DNA of 11,481 bases from NCBI GenBank assembly GCA_046728175.1, contig JBKPEA010000098.1:1-11481 (forward strand), read 5' to 3'. Origin of the DNA: JAFAHS01 sp046728175 (GTDB taxonomy: Bacteria; Desulfobacterota; Binatia; Binatales; Binataceae). Under the pieces are notes generated by a model. The model was not told the origin of the DNA, searched no databases, and was given only the letters and a program-made list of their open reading frames with translations. Shown in pieces: positions 1 to 6,967 of this stretch (the stretch's first letter is position 1; every line of letters starts with the position of its first letter). A program made the position numbers and the translations under genes.

Positions 1-2
1 AG

Positions 3-602
3 CGCTCGGTCGCGGGCTTCATCGATGAACTCGAACGCTGCGAAGCGCTCGGCGTGCCCTACCTGGTGGCGCATCCCGGCTCGCACGTCGGCTCCGGCGA
101 GAAGGCAGGCATCCGCACGATCGCCAAATCGCTGGATGAAGTGCACACCGCGTGCAGGGGCTTCGAGACGCAGGTCGCGCTGGAAATCACCGCCGGACAG
201 GGAAGCAACCTGGGCTATTCGTTTGGTCAGATGGCCCAGATTTTCCATGCGGTGCACCAAAGCGAACGCCTGCGGCTATGCTTCGATACCGAGCACGCAT
301 TCGCGGCCGGGTATGACCTGCGCGATGACCAGGGTTATGCACAGACCATGGGCGAACTTGATGAATGTATCGGCGTGGACAAGGTGGTAGCTTTTCACCT
401 CAATGATTCGCTCAAGCCGTTCCACTCCCGTGTTGATCGGCATGAGCATATCGGCAAGGGCCATCTTGGAGTGGAGGCATTCCGGCGGGTGCTGAACGAT
501 CCACGTTTCGCGGGGATTCCGATGTGTCTGGAAACCCCAAAAGGACCGGACTGCAAGGAAGACATCGAAAACCTCACGATGCTGAGAAGCCTGTTCAAGT
601 AG
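3..602 (+). CDS. nfo: Endonuclease IV (AP endonuclease), 5'-truncated by the window edge
   Basis: This is the C-terminal two thirds of a zinc-dependent apurinic/apyrimidinic endonuclease of the Nfo/AP2 family. The enzyme cuts the backbone 5' to abasic sites in cytoplasmic base-excision repair. The reading frame is open from position 3, so the start lies upstream of the window; the GTG at 54 is an internal Val codon, because the preceding in-frame residues (FIDELERCEALGV) already match the family. Signatures in order are HPGSH, EITAGQGSNLGYSF, DTEHAFAAGYD, HLNDS, DRHEHIGKGHLG and LETPKGP. Together they supply the His, Glu and Asp residues that bind the trinuclear metal site in known members. 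One oddity is DTEH where the family usually has DTCH, so Glu replaces a non-ligand Cys. The stop is 14 nt before trpS on the same strand, so the two are probably co-transcribed. The family call is near certain. Confidence 0.95.
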   Translation, partial: RSVAGFIDELERCEALGVPYLVAHPGSHVGSGEKAGIRTIAKSLDEVHTACRGFETQVALEITAGQGSNLGYSFGQMAQIFHAVHQSERLRLCFDTEHAFAAGYDLRDDQGYAQTMGELDECIGVDKVVAFHLNDSLKPFHSRVDRHEHIGKGHLGVEAFRRVLNDPRFAGIPMCLETPKGPDCKEDIENLTMLRSLFK

Positions 603-616
603 AGAATCTCCAACCC

Positions 617-1618
617 ATGCCGAAACGAATCCTTACCGGCGACCGACCCACCGCCCCGCTCCACCTCGGGCACTACGTCGGTTCTCTTCAGAACCGCGTG
701 CGCCTGCAGGACGAATACGACACCTTCGTCCTGATCGCGGACATCCAGGCGCTCACTGACAACTTCGAGCGGCCCGAAATGCTCGAGGCGAACGTGTTCG
801 AAGTGGCGCTCGACTATCTTGCGGTCGGGCTGGACCCCCACAAGGTCAAGATCGTCGTACAATCAATGGTGCCAGAGCTCACGGAACTCACCATCTATTT
901 CATGAACCTGGTCACCGTCGCCACCCTCGAGCGCAACCCGACCCTCAAGGAGGAAATCAAGCAACGCAACTTCACCAAGGGGATTCCGGTCGGATTCTGG
1001 AGCTACCCGATATCCCAGGCCGCGGACATCACCATCTTCAAAGCCGACCTGGTGCCGGTGGGCGAGGACCAGCTTCCGATGATCGAGCAAACCCGGGAGA
1101 TTGTGCGACGCTTCAACCGCCTCTACAAAAAGATTCTCATCGAGCCGCGCGCGATGCTCGGCAAGATTCCACGCCTGCCCGGCACGGATGGGGGCGCCAA
1201 GATGTCAAAGTCGCTGGGCAACTGCATCTACCTTGGAGATTCGCCCGAGCAGGTGCGCAAGCGCGTCATGTCGATGTTCACCGACCCGACCCGAATCCAT
1301 CCTACCGATCCCGGCCACGTAGAGGGCAACCCGGTCTTCACCTATCACGAGGTGTTCAACCCCGATAAGGCCGAAGTCGAGGACCTGAAGGAGCGCTATC
1401 GCAAGGGGACCGTCGGCGACGTCGAAGTAAAGGAAAGATTGTTCAAAGCCCTCACTGCCTTCCTCGATCCAATCCGCGCATGCCGCGCCGAATTCGCAGC
1501 CAAGCCACGACTCGTGCGCGAAATCATCATCGAGGGAACGCGCCAAGGCCGTGCGGTCGCCCAGCAGACCATGGACGAAGTCCGCTCCGCGATGAAAATC
1601 AAGTATGCGCTCGATTAA
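617..1618 (+). CDS. trpS: Tryptophanyl-tRNA synthetase
   Basis: This cytoplasmic class I aminoacyl-tRNA synthetase of 333 residues charges tRNA-Trp with tryptophan. The Rossmann signature is PLHLGH at residues 14-19, preceded by GDRPTAP, the typical TrpRS N-terminus. The second ATP-binding motif is KMSKS at 195-199. YPISQAADI (130-138) and the VGEDQ stretch (148-152) are further TrpRS hallmarks that set it apart from TyrRS. The ATG at 617 was chosen because it places the conserved GDRPT motif at the expected distance from the N-terminus. The frame is open further upstream, to an ATG at 524, but that would overlap the nfo coding region with unrelated sequence. The Shine-Dalgarno sequence is weak. 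The length is normal for a compact TrpRS. The gene follows nfo after 14 nt and converges on the DUF992 gene. Confidence 0.96.
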   Translation: MPKRILTGDRPTAPLHLGHYVGSLQNRVRLQDEYDTFVLIADIQALTDNFERPEMLEANVFEVALDYLAVGLDPHKVKIVVQSMVPELTELTIYFMNLVTVATLERNPTLKEEIKQRNFTKGIPVGFWSYPISQAADITIFKADLVPVGEDQLPMIEQTREIVRRFNRLYKKILIEPRAMLGKIPRLPGTDGGAKMSKSLGNCIYLGDSPEQVRKRVMSMFTDPTRIHPTDPGHVEGNPVFTYHEVFNPDKAEVEDLKERYRKGTVGDVEVKERLFKALTAFLDPIRACRAEFAAKPRLVREIIIEGTRQGRAVAQQTMDEVRSAMKIKYALD

Positions 1619-1842
1619 TTTCCCCGATCAGCACCTGACACCCGACAGACCAAAGGTCGAAGCGAGGCGCCACACGGTCGTAAGCAACCACCGCAGTTGC
1701 CAGCCCGCATTTAGGGAGTGGCCTGCTCGACGTAGGCCGACAAATTCGTCGAGGGTACCCTACTCGAACAGGTCCGATCGGTAAGGAGCCGCGCGGGGGT
1801 GATGCCCGCGCGGCTCTCATCGGTCGAGAACAGTTCGCTGAA
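1619..1842. other. Convergent intergenic region between trpS and the DUF992 gene
   Basis: These 224 nt separate two converging genes. The only clear structure is the strong inverted repeat at 1786-1816, annotated separately. A shorter repeat, GGCCT (1720-1724) with AGGCC (1734-1738), could form a small stem. No convincing coding region, tRNA or transposon end was seen. Confidence 0.6.
1786..1816. terminator. Perfect 12-bp inverted repeat, probable bidirectional terminator
   Basis: GAGCCGCGCGGG (1786-1797) pairs exactly with CCCGCGCGGCTC (1805-1816) across a 7-nt loop, giving a very stable hairpin. It sits 26 nt beyond the DUF992 stop and 167 nt beyond the trpS stop, between convergent genes, which is where a shared terminator belongs. 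No run of T follows on either strand (TCATC on plus, CTTACC on minus). It is therefore not a textbook intrinsic terminator and could instead stabilise 3' ends. Confidence 0.55.
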
Positions 1843-2385
1843 TTATTCTGGAGTGCTCTTGGCAGGCTTGTTGGTGTTGAATTTCAGGTTCAATGCCGCG
1901 ACCCCGGCGGCGACGTTTAGCCCGTTTTGTCCTTCAATCGAGACCGGCTGCAATGCGATCGAGTGGTTGAAGCCACCGACCAGCACGTTGGCGCCGGCTC
2001 CTACCCCCACTGCCGCACTCGCGGTAGCTCCGGCATAGGTGCCGGCCAGCGCGCCCTGACCCAGGTTGGTCGTGGGTGCCAACACCGCCCAGATCATGAC
2101 TGCCGACGATAGATAGCCGATGTCAGCGCCGAACTTGGTGATGGAACCTGTGTAAAATTCGGTATAGCCAGGCTGCATCGCATAGGAGCAGTGCATGTCA
2201 CGCGACGAACCGAAGATAATCCCCCATCCCGATGATACGTGACAAGTCAGATAACCGGCGCGTACCGCGGCCCTCTGTCCGCCTCCTCCACCCTCCTCCT
2301 GAGCGCGCGCCTGCGGCGTGGCCAAAGCGCTTAGCGCCAGAGCCAACGCAAGGACAACAACTACCTTCCCACTAGAAACCTTCAT
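1843..2385 (-). CDS. Secreted DUF992 family protein
   Basis: This 180-residue protein has a Sec signal peptide: positive N-terminus, hydrophobic core at about residues 8-22, and a cleavage site after ARA at 26-28. The mature part opens with an acidic, glycine-rich stretch (EEGGGGG). It then follows the DUF992 pattern: GYLTCHVSSG, GSSRDMHC, a YTGSITKFGADIGY block, WAVLAPT, GALAGTYAGATA, VGVGAGANVLVGG, and a closing block with SIALQP, EGQNGLN and VAAGVAAL. The two cysteines of the mature protein (C48 and C66) could form a disulfide in the periplasm. The family is known mainly from Alphaproteobacteria and related environmental lineages and has no assigned biochemical role. The start is fixed by an AAGGAGG ribosome binding site just upstream. 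The gene lies 261 nt downstream of the dioxygenase and probably has its own promoter. The family call rests on recognised motifs. Confidence 0.88.
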   Translation of the reverse strand: MKVSSGKVVVVLALALALSALATPQARAQEEGGGGGQRAAVRAGYLTCHVSSGWGIIFGSSRDMHCSYAMQPGYTEFYTGSITKFGADIGYLSSAVMIWAVLAPTTNLGQGALAGTYAGATASAAVGVGAGANVLVGGFNHSIALQPVSIEGQNGLNVAAGVAALNLKFNTNKPAKSTPE

Positions 2386-2389
2386 AGTT

Positions 2390-2396
2390 CCTCCTT
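2390..2396 (-). promoter_or_regulatory. Strong Shine-Dalgarno sequence for the DUF992 gene
   Basis: The minus strand reads AAGGAGG, then AACT, then the ATG at 2385. This is close to the ideal anti-16S complement and fixes the start codon. It is a much better site than those of the neighbouring genes, which suggests high translation of this secreted protein. Confidence 0.85.
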
Positions 2397-2646
2397 ATTT
2401 TGAAGCCATCCACCGGATCCATGGTGTGCTTTGGCCACAGGAGGGATTACCAAGAAATTTGTTTTACGTCCACTGGTACCGGCGAAAATGTGCACGCCCC
2501 GCCTACCAAAGCGACAATAAAAGCCGCTTTTGTGGTTGTAGCCGAAGATGCATGACCAAGCGGATGCCGAAGTCGATTGAGCAGTTGCTTGGAAGTCGAA
2601 AAGCGTCTGAAATTCGCGGCATTTTGGGCGACTGCCGGCACGCGCC
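2397..2646. other. Intergenic region upstream of the DUF992 gene
   Basis: This 250-nt gap between the dioxygenase stop and the DUF992 ribosome binding site should carry the DUF992 promoter. The base composition is locally more AT-rich than in the flanking genes. No confident -35/-10 pair was picked out by eye. Short open frames exist on both strands (for example minus strand 2641-2447), but none shows a recognisable family, a good ribosome binding site or convincing composition. Confidence 0.5.
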
Positions 2647-3414
2647 CTAGCCCCCGTATCGCCGCGCCAAGTCACGTCGTAGGGACTCGGCGAAATCGAG
2701 ACCCAACAGTCGTCGCAGCTTGGGGGTCGCTCGCTCCATTACCTCGTCAGGGACGGTCGCGATGCCCGGTTCCATGGGCCGTATGACCTTCAAGCCATAA
2801 TTGATGAGCATCGACACCCTCGGCATTTCGCTGCGGTTGCGGGAGGTGTCATGCCACAGCAACCCGTGTGACACGATGGCGCTGCCGCTCGATCCGGTGA
2901 CCACGATCGCTTCTTTGGCAAATGTCGCCGCGTCCGGTGGAATGCCCCGACGTTGGCTTCCAGGGACGACGAGGGTCGCGCCATTATCTTCGGTGAAGTC
3001 CTGCATCATCCAGATGACCTGGAGCATCAGCGCAGGGCGGACCGCGAAGGGAGCCCGCATCGCCCAATAGGGGTAATCGATATGCGCGCCCATCTCCCGT
3101 GCTCCCGGTTCGAGAATTCGGGCGGCATAGGAGCTGAGCGCCAGATCGTCGCCGAGCAGTGCTTCGCCTATTTCCATAACGGCGGGATGTTGCACGAGGC
3201 GCTCAAAGATCTCACCGCGGTGCAGCAAACTGCCGACCGTACGCTGGCCGGTGGCGAGATTGCGGGCGGGCAGGCCCTTGACCAATGGCGTGTCGGAGCA
3301 TGCGAGCAAAATCTCGCGCGCCTTCGCCGCGTCGCTCGACGGAATCAGATTCGGCAGGATCGCGTAGCCGTTTCCGTCGTTGAGTTCGGCGACGATCTGT
3401 GCGGGTGTAGCCAC
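2647..3414 (-). CDS. Phytanoyl-CoA dioxygenase (PhyH) family Fe(II)/2-oxoglutarate oxygenase
   Basis: This 255-residue protein is of the PhyH superfamily, whose members hydroxylate or otherwise oxidise small substrates with Fe(II), O2 and 2-oxoglutarate. The iron ligands are visible as HID (H111, D113) in GAHIDYP and the distal His H188 in LWHDTSRNRS. R199 in MPRVSM is the likely 2-oxoglutarate carboxylate binder. VVPGSQRRG (149-157) is the usual PhyH turn before the second half of the barrel. The GTG at 3414 is chosen as start: it lies 2 nt past the proS stop and gives a natural N-terminus (ATPAQIVAELNDGNGYAIL), with GAAGG upstream. The frame is open further back to 3552, but that part overlaps proS and resembles no PhyH sequence. 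The tight junction implies translational coupling to proS. The substrate cannot be deduced. Confidence 0.88.
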   Translation of the reverse strand: MATPAQIVAELNDGNGYAILPNLIPSSDAAKAREILLACSDTPLVKGLPARNLATGQRTVGSLLHRGEIFERLVQHPAVMEIGEALLGDDLALSSYAARILEPGAREMGAHIDYPYWAMRAPFAVRPALMLQVIWMMQDFTEDNGATLVVPGSQRRGIPPDAATFAKEAIVVTGSSGSAIVSHGLLWHDTSRNRSEMPRVSMLINYGLKVIRPMEPGIATVPDEVMERATPKLRRLLGLDFAESLRRDLARRYGG

Positions 3415-3416
3415 CG

Positions 3417-4877
3417 TCAGTACGCCTTCGCGAAAAATGCGCGTTCCGACGCGGGCTCTCCGCATACGATGCATACGCCCGCCGGGTGGTTCTGGTTGAA
3501 TGGAATGGCTCGGCAGGTGGCGCGCGTTTCCTCCCGAATCCGGGTTTCGCAATCGGGATTACCGCACCAGAAGATGCTGGCGAAGCCGCCACCGCCCTCG
3601 CCCTCCATCTGCTTTTTCAGCTCCGCGTAGCGATCAAACTCTCGAGTTTGCCGCTGCATCGTGGCCAAGGCCTGCTGGTAGAGGCTCTGTTTAATCTCGC
3701 CGAGCAGAATGTTGGCGCGGGCCGCCGCTTCGGCAATGAGGGCAGTCGACTTCGCCGCAGGCCCTTTGAGATCGCGCCGGGCAAACACGACCTGGCCGGC
3801 CGCTACATCGCGGGGGCCGATTTCGATTCTGAGCGGAACCCCGCGCATCTCCCAGTCGTTGAACTTAAAGCCCGGGGAAACTCCGTCACGGGTATCGAGC
3901 CGGGCGCGAATTCCGGCCTTTTCCAGCGATTCGAGAATCCCCTTCGCCGCGGTCAGCACCGTGGCGCCTTCTTCCGGTTTTCGCGAAATCGGCACGATCA
4001 CCACCTGAGTGGCCGCGACCGTGGGCGGGAGGCGAAGGCCCTGATCGTCGCCGTGCGCCATGATGATTGCGCCGAGCAGGCGCGTGGATACTCCCCAGCT
4101 CGTCTGCCACGCGTACTGAAGCTGGTTCTGCTCGTCGAGGTATTTGATTTCAAAGGCCTTGGCAAAGTTCTGTCCCAGAAAGTGCGAGGTGCCGCACTGT
4201 AACGCCCGCCCATCGCCCATCAAACCCTCGATCGCGTAGGTCTCTTCCGCTCCTGGAAACCGCTCGGCCGCGCTTTTGCGTCCCACCAACAGTGGTATCG
4301 CCAGAAAATCCTCGACGAACGATCGATAAAGCTCGAGAATCGCGAGCGTCTCGCGCTGCGCCTCCTCCTTGGTGGCGTGAGCGGTATGTCCCTCCTGCCA
4401 CAGAAACTCGGTGGTACGCAGAAAAATCCGCGTCCGCATCTCCCATCGCACAACGTTGCACCACTGATTCACCATCAGGGGCAGATCGCGATAGGAGTGA
4501 ATCCATTGCCCAAACATGTGGTTGATGATGGTTTCCGAGGTGGGTCGCACGATGAGTGGTTCTTCGAGTTCCTGGCCGCCGCCGTGCGTGACCGCCGCCA
4601 CTTCCGGAGCGAAACCCTCGACGTGCTGTGCTTCCTTGCGCAGAAAGCTCTGCGGAATGAACAGTGGGAAGTAGGCGTTACGCGCGCCGGTCTGCTTGAT
4701 GCGTCGGTCCAGTTCGTCGCTCAGCGACTCCCAGATTGCAAACCCGTCCGGCCGAAACACGATACAACCGCGCACCGGCGAGTAATCCGCCAATTCAGCA
4801 CGCAGGACGATGTCGTTGTACCAGGCGGCGAAATCCTGGCTGCGGGGTGTTACTTTGCGTTCATCCTTGTCGGGCAT
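3417..4877 (-). CDS. proS: Prolyl-tRNA synthetase, type 3 (archaeal/eukaryote-like short form)
   Basis: This cytoplasmic class II synthetase of 486 residues attaches proline to tRNA-Pro. Key motifs are RPTSE (111-115) for ATP/proline binding, the motif 2 block with WEMRTRIFLRTTEFLWQEGHT (145-165 in part), and motif 3 TRLLGAIIMAHGDDQGLRLP (265-284). An anticodon-binding domain follows, with GVSPGFKFNDWEMRGVPLR. The C-terminal zinc domain has C438, C443, C469 and C472, and the chain ends in Tyr (KAY), a hallmark of this form. It lacks the editing insertion of the roughly 570-residue E. coli-type enzyme. Such ProRS occur in many bacteria as well as in archaea and eukaryotes. The ATG at 4877 gives the expected N-terminus (MPDKDERKVTPRSQDFAAWY). 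A GAGG lies rather far upstream, so the ribosome binding site is weak. It leads a minus-strand unit with the dioxygenase and is divergent from the SIMPL gene. Confidence 0.96.
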   Translation of the reverse strand: MPDKDERKVTPRSQDFAAWYNDIVLRAELADYSPVRGCIVFRPDGFAIWESLSDELDRRIKQTGARNAYFPLFIPQSFLRKEAQHVEGFAPEVAAVTHGGGQELEEPLIVRPTSETIINHMFGQWIHSYRDLPLMVNQWCNVVRWEMRTRIFLRTTEFLWQEGHTAHATKEEAQRETLAILELYRSFVEDFLAIPLLVGRKSAAERFPGAEETYAIEGLMGDGRALQCGTSHFLGQNFAKAFEIKYLDEQNQLQYAWQTSWGVSTRLLGAIIMAHGDDQGLRLPPTVAATQVVIVPISRKPEEGATVLTAAKGILESLEKAGIRARLDTRDGVSPGFKFNDWEMRGVPLRIEIGPRDVAAGQVVFARRDLKGPAAKSTALIAEAAARANILLGEIKQSLYQQALATMQRQTREFDRYAELKKQMEGEGGGGFASIFWCGNPDCETRIREETRATCRAIPFNQNHPAGVCIVCGEPASERAFFAKAY

Positions 4878-4972
4878 CGGACCGGTGCTATCCTCGCGAG
4901 GTCGTCAGGCGTCCAAGTCTCCGGCTAATATCGACATGAATCAATCGCCATCGGGCGCTGGGAAGAACTACT
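4878..4972. promoter_or_regulatory. Divergent promoter region between proS and the SIMPL operon
   Basis: These 95 nt must serve both proS (minus) and the long plus-strand gene run. A perfect 10-bp palindrome, CCTCGCGAGG, lies at 4892-4901 and could be an operator half or a chance GC palindrome. TAATAT at 4926-4931 is the best -10-like sequence for the plus strand, but no good -35 hexamer stands 17 nt before it. A GGGAAG just before the ATG at 4973 serves as the SIMPL ribosome binding site. The promoter assignment comes mainly from gene layout. Confidence 0.5.
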
Positions 4973-5683
4973 ATGCGACTTAGGCTGGTGCGGGTCTGGG
5001 TGATCTGCGTTATCGCGGCGGTCGCCATCGGGACGGGGATTGCGGCGGCCCAGCAACCCCGCACGATCGTGGTATCGGGAAATGGGGAGGTGTCGGCACG
5101 CCCCGATATGGCCAACTTGAGTTTCGCGATTGAAACCCACGCCAAGAGCGCGACAGAGGCGGCATCGCGTAACGCCGCGCTGGCGCAGAAAGTCACCGAC
5201 GCGCTCAAAGCGAAGCTGGGCGACAAGGGCAAGGTGTCCACCGGCGGATACTCGCTTTCGCCCGAGTACGAGCAGCACCAAGGACGCCCGGATACAGCAA
5301 CCATCGTGGGCTACAGCGCGCAAAATTCCATCGCGGTCGAGACGCCCGCTATGAATCTGCTTGGTGAACTCATCGATGCCGCGATCGGCGCGGGCGCCAA
5401 CCGGGCCAATTCACTCAACTTTAGCCTGAAGAATGACACCAAGCCCCGCGCCGATGCACTCGCAAATGCATCCCACGACGCGCAGCAGCAGGCTCAGGCG
5501 CTGGCCGCGTCGCTGAACGTGAAACTCGGGCGCATTATCACCGCGTCGACGGAAGGTGCGCCGCGTCCGGTCCCGCTGGGAAGAAGCTTTGCGCCGGCGG
5601 CGATGGCGACCTTCAAGACTCCGGTCGAGGCGGGTGACATTACGGTTTCCTCCACCGTGTACCTCACCTACGAGATTGAATGA
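4973..5683 (+). CDS. Secreted SIMPL-domain (DUF541) protein
   Basis: This 236-residue envelope protein has a Sec signal peptide: RLRLVR, a hydrophobic segment at about residues 8-25, and probable cleavage after AAA at 24-26. The mature part begins with RTIVVSGNGEVSARPDMANLS, the classic opening of SIMPL/DUF541 proteins. GYSAQNSIAVET and GANRANSLNFSL are also typical, as is the closing ITVSSTVYLTYEI beta strand. Bacterial relatives are periplasmic or outer-surface proteins; some, such as BP26 of Brucella and YggE of E. coli, form ring oligomers or are linked to oxidative stress resistance. No enzyme activity is established. It is the first gene of the plus-strand cluster. The downstream peroxiredoxin, 27 nt away, fits a stress-defence setting, though that link is inference. 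Confidence 0.9.
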   Translation: MRLRLVRVWVICVIAAVAIGTGIAAAQQPRTIVVSGNGEVSARPDMANLSFAIETHAKSATEAASRNAALAQKVTDALKAKLGDKGKVSTGGYSLSPEYEQHQGRPDTATIVGYSAQNSIAVETPAMNLLGELIDAAIGAGANRANSLNFSLKNDTKPRADALANASHDAQQQAQALAASLNVKLGRIITASTEGAPRPVPLGRSFAPAAMATFKTPVEAGDITVSSTVYLTYEIE

Positions 5684-5710
5684 CGGTTTAGGCCTCGCTT
5701 AACTTCTCAC

Positions 5711-6238
5711 ATGCTCAAGCCCGGAGAACCCGTTCCGCCCCTTGATTTGCCGGCCCTGATCGACGGCCGCAGTGGCCGCGTCACGCTGGCGGGAATCAGT
5801 TCCGAGCTCGTGGTGTTGTTCTTTTACCCGCGTGACTTCTCCTTCATTTGTCCGACCGAGGTGACCGGGTTCGGCAAGGCGTTGAGCCTTTTTGCCGCGG
5901 AGAAGACTGCCGTGCTGGGCGCGAGTGTCGATGATATAGAGAGCCATCGCCGCTGGGCCGCGGAACTTGGTGGTGTTCCCTATCCCCTGCTGGCCGACCA
6001 GGGAGGAGAATTCGCCAAAGCCTGCGGCGTGTTCGATGAAGGGGAGCAGGTCGCGATGCGCGCTACCTTTCTACTCGATAAGAAGCGTACCGTGATCTTT
6101 GCACAGGCCTGTCCCATCAATGTCGGCCGCAGTGTGGATGAAACGCTGCGCATCGTGCGCGCGTACCGTAGCGGCCGCCTCTGCCCGGCGGAGTGGAAAC
6201 CGGGCTATGGGTTCGGCCCCAGCGACGGAAAGTACTGA
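5711..6238 (+). CDS. Typical 2-Cys peroxiredoxin (AhpC/Prx1 type)
   Basis: This 175-residue thiol peroxidase reduces hydrogen peroxide, organic hydroperoxides or peroxynitrite in the cytoplasm, using a thioredoxin- or AhpF-like reductant. The peroxidatic Cys is C47 in YPRDFSFICPTEV, matching the P-x3-S/T-x2-C pattern. R117 in MRATFLLD is the conserved active-site Arg. The resolving Cys is C158 in RLCPAEWKPG, as in AhpC and Prx1, so the enzyme should cycle as a dimer with intersubunit disulfides. SVDDIESHRRW is another family signature. Two extra cysteines occur at 105 and 134. The chain is slightly shorter than most AhpC proteins. The ATG at 5711 has no evident Shine-Dalgarno sequence, so translation may depend on coupling to the SIMPL gene 27 nt upstream. 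No dedicated reductase gene is nearby. Confidence 0.94.
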   Translation: MLKPGEPVPPLDLPALIDGRSGRVTLAGISSELVVLFFYPRDFSFICPTEVTGFGKALSLFAAEKTAVLGASVDDIESHRRWAAELGGVPYPLLADQGGEFAKACGVFDEGEQVAMRATFLLDKKRTVIFAQACPINVGRSVDETLRIVRAYRSGRLCPAEWKPGYGFGPSDGKY

Positions 6239-6244
6239 CGGCTC

Positions 6245-6967
6245 TTGGCGGTTCCCGATCCAGCAGAAAAACGGCGCCTCTTTGAACGCCTCTCGAGCGT
6301 TCGCGAAATCGTATTCGGAATGCAGGATGGCGTCCTCACTACCGCGGGAGTGCTGGCAGGATTGAGCGGCGCCGTTGCGAACCATTCGCAGGTGGTACTG
6401 GCCGCGCTTGCTTCGACCGCCGCGGGTGCACTGTCGATGGGTGCGGGAGCCTATCTCGGGACGAATGCGGAAACCGAGGTGCTACAGAGCGAATTAGCCC
6501 GGGCGCGGACCGATATCGAGCGCCGGCCCTACCTGGTGCAGGAGGCGCTCCTGGAGCAGCTCGAAAAAGAAGGGCTCTCGCGCGAAGCGGGCTATCGGGT
6601 AGTGCGTCTGCTAAGCAGCTCGCCGCAAACCCTCATCTCCACCGCCGAGCAAAAGATCTTTGGCCTCAGCAGAGGCATGCTGGCCAACGCCGCCGTCGAC
6701 GGGCTGGTGATGGGCGTCGCGTTCGCGGTCGGTGCCCTGATCCCGCTGCTTCCTTACCTGCTTATTTCATCCACGCGACCCGCCCTCATTGCCGCGCTCG
6801 GCGCGACCGCGGTCGTGCTGTTCGGCGTGGGATACTTCGAAGGATGGCTGGCGCGCAAAACTCGCTGGCGTTCCGGGTTGCGGTTCCTGCTCATCGCGCT
6901 GGCCGCCGCAGCCGTAGGCTACCTCATCGGTCTCGCCATCTCGCCGTTGGGCGGTACCGCGGGATGA
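6245..6967 (+). CDS. VIT1/CCC1 family iron/manganese transporter
   Basis: This 240-residue integral membrane protein of the VIT1/CCC1 family is expected to move Fe(II) or Mn(II) out of the cytoplasm. REIVFGMQDGVLTTAGVLAGLSGA (part of TM1, about 20-43, with D28 of the conserved DG) and GALSMGAGAYLG (61-72) are the family signatures. A charged cytosolic helical segment (about 76-130) is rich in Glu (E76, E78, E83, E92, E100, E104, E107, E109), like the metal-binding region of plant VIT1. Three more membrane helices follow, at about 148-176, 180-198 and 211-235. No ferritin-like domain is fused. The start is taken as TTG at 6245, because the in-frame TGA ending the peroxiredoxin is at 6236-6238 and the next ATG falls inside TM1. 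The junction of 6 nt and the ATGA overlap downstream indicate one operon. Confidence 0.85.
   Translation: MAVPDPAEKRRLFERLSSVREIVFGMQDGVLTTAGVLAGLSGAVANHSQVVLAALASTAAGALSMGAGAYLGTNAETEVLQSELARARTDIERRPYLVQEALLEQLEKEGLSREAGYRVVRLLSSSPQTLISTAEQKIFGLSRGMLANAAVDGLVMGVAFAVGALIPLLPYLLISSTRPALIAALGATAVVLFGVGYFEGWLARKTRWRSGLRFLLIALAAAAVGYLIGLAISPLGGTAG

Noticed and set aside
1619..1785. Possible tRNA or small structured RNA after trpS
   Set aside because: No cloverleaf, T-loop consensus or acceptor pairing could be found. Only short, weak stems are visible.
2447..2641. Minus-strand 64-codon frame upstream of the DUF992 gene, with a short hydrophobic segment before a Cys
   Set aside because: The hydrophobic stretch is in the middle of the peptide, not behind a proper N-terminal signal, no ribosome binding site precedes it and no family is recognisable. 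Chance is more likely.
2953..3630. Plus-strand open frame of 225 codons across the dioxygenase and the proS 3' end
   Set aside because: It lies opposite two genes with intact catalytic motifs and has no recognisable domain.
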